Source: Zygaena filipendulae
Taxonomy: Eukaryota > Arthropoda > Insecta > Lepidoptera > Zygaenidae
Assembly (NCBI GenBank): GCA_907165275.2
Contig: OU015652.1
Span: 13,407,001-13,471,000 of the forward strand
DNA length: 64,000 bases
Direction: 5' to 3'
Each line of letters starts with the position of its first letter. The stretch's first letter is position 1. Below the pieces are notes generated by a model that did not search any database, had not been told where the DNA came from, and saw only the letters and a program-made list of their open reading frames with translations. Position numbers and translations under genes: made by a program. Below are positions 40,401-49,400 of this stretch, in pieces.

Positions 40401-43400
40401 TAAAAAAATAAAATATACTTAATTATTAATATATTTTAAAAAAATGGTGCCTGTCAGAGCAGACAGAGTACATAGTCAAAGAAAGAAAGGACAATAGTAA
40501 TTTCCATACTGAACATTCTTCTCGGAACAATGCCTATAATCTCGCGGACAATGTTCAAATAATGTTATCATATAATGCTCTTTAGAAAGAAAATAAATGA
40601 TATGTGGTACATGTAGGTAGATCTCCTATAAATAGATTAGTGAAAATAATGAAAATATAAAAAATATACTTGTTTATGAGGAACGGCCTGTTGGAAGAAA
40701 TTTGAAGAACATCCTTTTATCTAATCTACATATTATTGTTGTCGCCATCCCTCAAACGTATCCGAATAGAGTGCGAGGGATGCAGCTCGGACCGATTATG
40801 CCTACATAAATACAATACACGAACTCATAATCTCATATTCCCGTTTTCTCCTCCAACAAACACTGAACAGATTCTAATGCTTTTAATATTAATATTGTGT
40901 GACGCGACGTTATGGGGCAAATCAGTGTTTTGAACCTATTCGAATTTTTTTTTTTATCTTGGTACAAAGAGTTCCCGGGGGAGTACCGGTGAAACCGCGC
41001 TGAGACCATTCATTTTTCATAAAATAACATACCATTAGATGTATCTACTAGGTAGGTGAGTCATAAACAGTTCAACTCATAATTGATGTTAAATATTTCG
41101 TCACGATTGTAATGGGAATTGTATAAGAATCGGTAAGTGGCTCCCCCCTCTTTCCCCTGATATACCTACCGTCTTATAACACCACACGAGCTAGGGCCTC
41201 GTAGCTACTTTAATCATACCCATCAACTATTAAAGTGGAATAAATTTCTGTCATTCATAAATTTCAATCGTATTTTTCGTTTTTATGTCTTAAAGTCTAA
41301 ACTATTTCTATAGTTAAACCAAAGCCATTCTACTATAATATCCTATTGTTGATAGTGAAAGATACGTTAAAATAATTGCTTACATTTCAAATAGCAAATT
41401 TTTAAATGTATATCACTGTCACTATAAGACACGGATAAAAGTAGCCCCTTCTCTAGTCTCGTTTTTAACTCTGTCGAGTTTTTTTTGGAAACTGTATATG
41501 GCGCTAATTTTTTTTTTTAATCTGTAATTACTATCGTTCGGCGCGGCGAGCGATCGGCGATTTCGCCAGCGTCTCGCGTCCGACAATGGGGGGAGGCGTG
41601 TAGGAGGGGAGGGCCGCGAGTGAAAGCGTTTTAAATTCGATCATGCACGCCCTCAGACGCTGCATTTGGCCGAGTTACCATACCGCCAAAGAGAGGGTCT
41701 TATTTATCGAACGCCGAACGGTCACAAAGCATAGAGCGGCGACATTGTGCAATAGCCATAAGCCAATACTGTGTTTCGAACAGATATAAAATTCTGCTCG
41801 CGCAATACACAAAACCGGATAACTCCAGCCTCGATAAGGGTCTCCCCGCGTTCATCGATACTAGTATATACTCGCTTTAAGACGAAAGGCAATCAAAACA
41901 GAGCTTGTACGAGGGACGACCCTTAAAGATCAGGAGCGGTGAGGTGATGTTTTGTGTGAGCGATATTGGTCTTAAGGCTACTTAACCCCTAAAACCAGAG
42001 CCAGGCATTCCACTCAAAGAGAGTTAATTTGTGACGAACTTAATTCCTTTCACGGATTGCGATATGCCGAGAAACAAGTGTTGGTGGTAAGGCCCCAGCT
42101 TAGAGTTCAGTTTATTATTTAACGCTCAGATGCACCGTACGTTTCTAGTTAACGTCTCGAAGTTTTCTGATTGGCCATTACTCAATGAACACTCGATATT
42201 ATAATGTCATCGAGAAACGAGTTACTAGGTCGCTGAGAAGATGTAGCATTTGTGCGAAACTATACATTAAATACCTTGATTGGGGTGCCGTTTTAGAACC
42301 AGTTCGACTTCTTCGAAAAGCGTCTTCGAAAATCTTTTTCCATTCGAAATACAATTAGAAGGATGAAAGACAACCGTATAGGGAAGACACCTTGAAGATT
42401 TAATCAATGGATTATAGTTCGTTACCATCATATCACAATAATACGATTTGACGACGTATAATCATAAAAACAAAAAAAAAATGCTGAATATAATATATTG
42501 TACAAACAAAATATCGCTAATATCGAACCGGTGTGATGCGTTACGTAACGTCAACCATCGTAAGCACATAATATTTTGTAAGCGGCGAGATGAGATGCGA
42601 CCACGATACACCCGCCCAAACCGGATACAAGTGTGAAGCACGCCTAATTTTAGAGTTCCGAGACAAAAACAATAGTTGTTGTAACGACTAACATAACGCG
42701 TCACAATGTATGTAGTGCGCGGAGCGTCGGATCGCCGCCAAGTGAAACCTGTTTGCCGTGAGTGAGGCCTAAATTCCTCAAATGAGAAGGGCCTGCGTTT
42801 GCTACGTGCATGTAAATCACTTTAATAATAAATAATCTAATGAGGTTACACGAGTTTACCAAAGGTAAAAACAAACTTCTAACTCTACAAATAAATTAAG
42901 TCACTAACGGCCGTTTTTAATGACCTACCGATCCATATTTTATTTGAATGTAATTCGCCACACGTATAGAATATGTTCTAGATTTAACGTCTTAGATACG
43001 TTTTAATTCACAGTTTAAATTAAAATTAAATTTAAGCCGTGAATTAAAAGGTTATATAGAATCTTTATAAAAACATGGAAACTTCTGTGGTTTCTTGTGC
43101 TATTTTATTTGGTAAATAAATTAAAAAAAAAAAAACTTAACTGGATAAGAATATTTTAGGGCACCCTAAATGGGGAATTAAATAGGAAATGACGTACATA
43201 TGTATGTATTTGAAAGAAGAAGAAAAAAGAAGAAAACGGGGTCTAACAGTTTATTTGCAGGAAAAGCTATTGGTATGGGTTAAGGTTCAATGTCGATGTT
43301 GCTGTCGACGCGCGACGCGACGTGTTGACACATTATGTACAACAACAGGATTCAAATCGAATACAATAAAGCCTCGATTAAGTTAACTATTGCAATAGAC

Positions 43401-46400
43401 ACTGCTAACACACACACACGCGCGCACACCAAAGTTGTTTGCCATTTGGCACGAATCACGCGCCGTACAATCGTTGGAAACCTCATTCAACGTTTTGTTT
43501 ACAAAACAAAAAAATATTATATAGGCCAGACGCGTCGTCCAACACAGCACACCTAGCTCTGACAGCTGTAGATTTTACCCTGCACAATGGAATAATTCAG
43601 CTGCAATAACGCTAATGAGTTAAAAATAATCTAGGTATTTACATAACATTATACGATAAAGTGGATGTAGAACACAACATGGGAAAAAAACAACTATGTA
43701 TAATATTGTACTTACTCGGTTATCTTAGCTAATATTAATACGGGAATGTGAGTTTGTTTGTTTGTTACGCGTTCACGCCTTAACTACTCAATCGGTCATC
43801 ATGGTTTTGTTTACACTTTACATTTCCTAATGAATGCACCAGTCAGAAGATTCGTATGATATTTTTTTTTGTACTATAATGTAGTCTCATTTCCACAGTG
43901 TCGTTTGTCGTTGGAGGCCTATCTGGGAGTCGAAAGTGGAACGCGATGGCGGGGCTTGCTCTTCTGTTATATTGACCCACATAATATGACCAGTAGGTAC
44001 GCGACGGCGTTCGCACTCCACAGTCCACACTGATGTCGGCCAACTAGTCGCTGCTATCGACCGGAAAACCTTGATTGCGATATGCGATACTATGAGAAAA
44101 CCGAGAGAAATTAAAAGTCGATCCGACGAGACGTAGCCGTACTGTTACAACACTACTTGATCTTGAACGCGGACGAAACGAAAGAGAGGTGGTGTGCAGT
44201 GTGAAGGGAGCTGTTTCGTCCGAAACGAAAACGTTTTTGAGAATTTTGGCAATATTCTGCAATGGGCACAAAATTTTATTTTTTAGTACATCGTGTAGAT
44301 TAATAAAAAATATACTGGAGACTTATTTTTCCTTTTTTTACGTAGGAATCAAAAAATTACGGCGATACATTGCATTGAAATCCCGTGTGACGTCACACCT
44401 AGGTACACTTTATACTTAGTCGACGCCGCGACCTCCCACTCCTAAACTTTAATGCGTTTTATCTAAGTATTTTTGGAATAATTTGTCAAAGAAAGAAATA
44501 CGATTCTACAATTTTTTTTTACAATCTAACTGACGGACTAAATAGAATTTTGATTTATATACCTTGTCATCGTCCCCATTCTTATCATCACCTAAGCAAT
44601 AACGTAACTAATATTATAAATGTGGATACATATTAGTTTGTTACGCTTTCACGCATTAACTACTCAACCGATCATTAAGCAATTTTAAATACCATTTACA
44701 CTTTGACAAGGGTACAGAAAAGGACATAAGCTATTTTGAATCCCGGAAATCCCACAAAAACTCCCAAATTAACGAGTGTAAAACAGCTATTTATTGTATA
44801 ATAATATATTCGTTCTAAATTTTTAAGCTGAAGCCAATAATCGTCACGCGACTGCCATAGTTACAAGAGTCACAACTACACAGATCAAAACAAAACCTTG
44901 ACCCAGAAGCGTTCACATCATAAGAGGAAAAGGACAATGTTATCTTTCAAGTGTGTCACTTGGTCAAGTTGCCACCTTTTGGTTTGTAGGTATGACATAA
45001 AAAAAGCAACGAAGTACGAATTTCTTACGGCCGCACTCAGAGTCGTTTTAATGATTTCTTAATTTTAAGTAAAGATTTTCAAAATAGAATTGCCGCAATC
45101 AGAGACGTTCATTAAATTAATGTTAATTGACATTTAACTAAAAACTTAATTATTCAAATGCCAATTAACATTATTATTTCGGATATTATTAAGAAGTGAA
45201 CGGATCTAAAATTTGGTAAGTTTTATTTGAATTTCTCCTGATAAAATACCGACATTATAGATACCTACTATACCTATTTATAAATAATGTTTCTTTTTAT
45301 TCGAACAAATATATTATATAATACTTTTAAGAGTTAACAAGGAGCTCTCGTTTCCACCAGGGCCGGAGTGTGGGCGAAGGACGAGTCAGTGGAAGGCGCT
45401 TGTCGAGGAAGGAGCGACCCCCACTGGAAGCAGCACCGCGACCAACGATTTTAATACAATAAGGACGGAATAGATACGTCGCGTCGTATCAGTACAAAGA
45501 ACTGTCCGCGATCGCTAAAAAGGCAGATAGCCGTTCTCACAGTCAAGCTCGCAAAGAGTGTCGCCTACGCTTTGTTCAGTTGAACTTGAACTATTTAATT
45601 AGTAGAGGATTATAAAACCTTTTTTCGATATTCGGTGACAAAAACTTAAACCTTAAATCGATATAAAAGCGAAAAGTCACGGACACACTGACTAGACGAA
45701 ATCTACTTGACCTACGAACCTGGACTTTGGCAGGTAGGTAAAAGACGCCAGGTAAGAATTTCACGGCGTCGTTATTTAAAGCGGGTGAAATCGCAGGGGA
45801 CGGTTAGTTACTTATACGATTATGATGCAGTAATTGATGCAGCTGATTAGAGATTAGGTATGATTTCTGATTTTTTATTACAGTAGGTTACTTAGATAAT
45901 CTTTGATTGGCTCATTGACACATTAATTTACAAAAATAATAAAATAGGTACGTGTATCCGTTTATTATAATTTATTTCTCGGATCATAGAGTTAATAAAC
46001 AGTGATAATTTAGCCCAATCGAATGAAATTGATACAGAAATCATTTCAAGAATATCGGACAATGAGCATAGATTATCACACCGAAAACACAGTTTACGCA
46101 CTCACATAAAACTGTGATGCGTTATTATGGCAACGTAATGTACAGCTGACAAAGATAAGACGGTGTGGGTTTAAACGAAATCGGCAACAATAAATGCACA
46201 CTATCAAGTTTCGGTAGGAAAATGCCGAGTGTGGAGTAAATCACAATATATCGAAGACGCTGTGATAACGGCGCGCGGCGGCGACGACGACTCGAACACG
46301 AACCGGCGCGTATCAGCAGTGATAACGCGGCGGTGACGTCACCCGGCCGTCCGACCAATCGCACGCTCCAAACAAACTGCCATATTTAAATCCTCAAGCT

Positions 46401-49400
46401 TATAAACATTATAATAACAGTTTGTGTTTTTTTACTTAATTTTATCCTAGCATAGACATACATCCCTACTAATATTATAAATGCGAAAGTAACTCTGTCT
46501 GTCAGTCTGTTACGCTTTAACGCCTGGACGGCTCAACCGATCATCACCAAATTTTGCATACACGTTGTCAGAAATACCCGCGGAAACTCCGAAATTAAGG
46601 CGGGTGAAACCGCGGCCAACAGCTAGTATTAAATAAAACACTACAATATTTTTTATATCGCCAAATTCAAAATCTATTCAGAAAATTAGTAGCTATTAAA
46701 AAACAAAAAGTTATAAGGATTTTAAAGCAGCCGTAGTTCAAGGAAATATCTATTAAAATTCATATGGAAATTAGCTCTGATGATCCATCCATTCAACTTT
46801 AACGTCCTACTTTTTTACTTGTGCCGCAGTAGTAGGTACAAGCTTACTCTCTTTGATCAATGTCGGAGAGTAGGAAGGTATTTGAGTAAAATAAGTGGGT
46901 GGAGGTCGAACTTTACATACGAATTGGTGTGCCACTAGATAGATGACACGTAAAAACGCCAGCATGTGGGAAAAAGCAATCGCATAACAATTATTTTAAA
47001 GTGTTTTTTTTTTTTAATGTTGAACGCGAATGTTTAAATAAATGATATTCAAATGCAAAGAGCCACCGTTCACAACTGGAACCTTGGCGAGTGTAACCGC
47101 GATAACAGCCTCGCTATCAGCTGGGCTGGCACGCTTGAGACCTCACCCGATACAATCACCAAACTAATGTTATCCCGCTCTTGATGCAAATAAATTTACT
47201 TTTGTACACGCACACGCTTGCTTTTGCCTGCGGTTTGATAGCGTCATGTTCGGAAGTGCACGTATCCAATATTTTGTAATGTAAAATCTTTCTTTTCATT
47301 GACCAATCGCGGTGAGAGTTTGTTTTAGGTGAGAACCTCTCATTCAATCCTCTAAGATCACAGCATAATTTGTATAAAAACATACACATACAAACAGACA
47401 AATTAAATTCTAATATCATTCGTTTCGGATATTATCCATTTCTAATGTACCTACTTACCTACCTACTTGCCAAGAGTTACAATATCTTACGTCTGTGTTA
47501 TATGAAACCAAAAATAGAGACTATTGTCGACTGTAGGGTTTCCTAAACTTAACAATTTTCTAGGAAAGGGATTGGTTTATATTAGAATAACAGCAAAAAA
47601 TAGAAATTGTTTTAAAAAGGAAGAAGTATACGATAGAAAATTTATAAAAAGAATGTCGGTCGCAAATTCACTATCGTGGACAAAGACAATATTTTTTTTG
47701 CACAGGTTACGGAATATTTACATTTAACTCTGATAAACATCGGACCGAAATTTTATTCAGGCAGACATTGAGACAGATAGAGCAGCTGAAGTTTATAATC
47801 GCAACGCAATCGGAATTCGATTGTGTGGATAACATGCAAAATTGGGCTCTATGCAGATATGTCTAAAAAACTAATTAATCTGCAGAGTTCGAAATGGACT
47901 TTCGCGTATTGCAGCTGAATCTAAAATTAGTAGACAGTTTCGAAAGGTTTAAAAAAGGTTCAAATGAATATATTATTTATGATAAGAAATATTCGCTTTC
48001 GTTTGAAATTGCTGAAAACGATGAACTCAAGTTTTACAATTGAAATACGTACATACGACTAGAATCACATGCAACCTTTCAAACATTCCTTTCGCGTTTG
48101 AGGCAAAGCTTGGCGGCATAGCATGGTTGACTTGTTCTAGTGCGAGCGCTAAATTTTTTTTGTATCCAAATCAAAATATGTGATTGGTAGATTCTTTTTT
48201 ATAGCCGACACTAAGGCCCGCCGCCCATTGTGACTTTTTGTCGACGTGACTTTCTGTCACTTAGTCAAGTGCAATGAAAACTATACTGAGTGCGCTCATT
48301 ATGGTGACGTGACAATACGGTGACCTCAGTACATTTTTCATAAGTGACAGAAAGTCACGTCGACAAAAAGTCACAATGGGCGGCGGGCCTAAGATGTCGC
48401 AGATTTTCTTTTAGTTGCAACAGTAATGTCTTGTAATCGTCACTCCGGATGTTTATGTATCGGTAATGAGTTCATCTCCCGCCGGAAACATTCACTCAAA
48501 CGAAGTGCGTTTTGTGTATTTTAGTGGTCCTCAATGTGCGTGGAGCAACTGACTAGTGATGATTAGTCGATAAGTACTCAAGAGCTCAAGAAATACCTAC
48601 TCCTAGTTTGGGACTAGGTACTTGTGTGCGTCCGGAGTGGCGTCAAGATTATATGTATTGTTGTCCAGTTACCAAGAGACAATACCGTTACGACGAGAAA
48701 ATTAGTTCTATTCACCACACGCAATAGAGTCGATATTTCTCTGACACGAGCCTCCAATTGAGGTAGATCATGTGGGCAGGTAGTAATTTTTAATGATCTC
48801 GCTGCAGCAATCTCGGTACGAAATAGTGGGACTTTTAATACGTGTTTAGCTGTTTACTTGCGCGTAGATAATATTGTTACTGTTATAAACTAAGTGCGAC
48901 TGTCTATGATCTCTCGATAATGATTCATCCATTGTTTGCATTAGTATCCAGTGAGTAGTAACTAGGTACTACTAAACATTCAGTTACTTAGGCATAACGC
49001 AAACTATTTTGTATCATTTAATGCGAAATAAATTAATTTATAAATTATAACAAATTCAACAACAAAATCCAGTAGGTACATATCGTAACATTCATATTTG
49101 GGACACAATCTGACAATATAAACAACTCGTTTAATGGGCAATAAACTAGAAGTACCACATTTGGCATCGAATTACGGTGACCCATTAGTAAGTAGTAAGA
49201 GGAAAAGAGACAAAGCACCGGGTCACGTAAGTTCTGTCGCGAATATCGAAGAGTGAAGACATCCTTGGAGAGTAGGTATATTGGGCGACATGTTAATGGG
49301 TCATATTGAATAATTGAATATAAGCTTTTATGAGACATGATGACCTAAGCCTTATGACTAGCACACCTTTACTTCGCTGCATGCATACCTACACGCGTAA

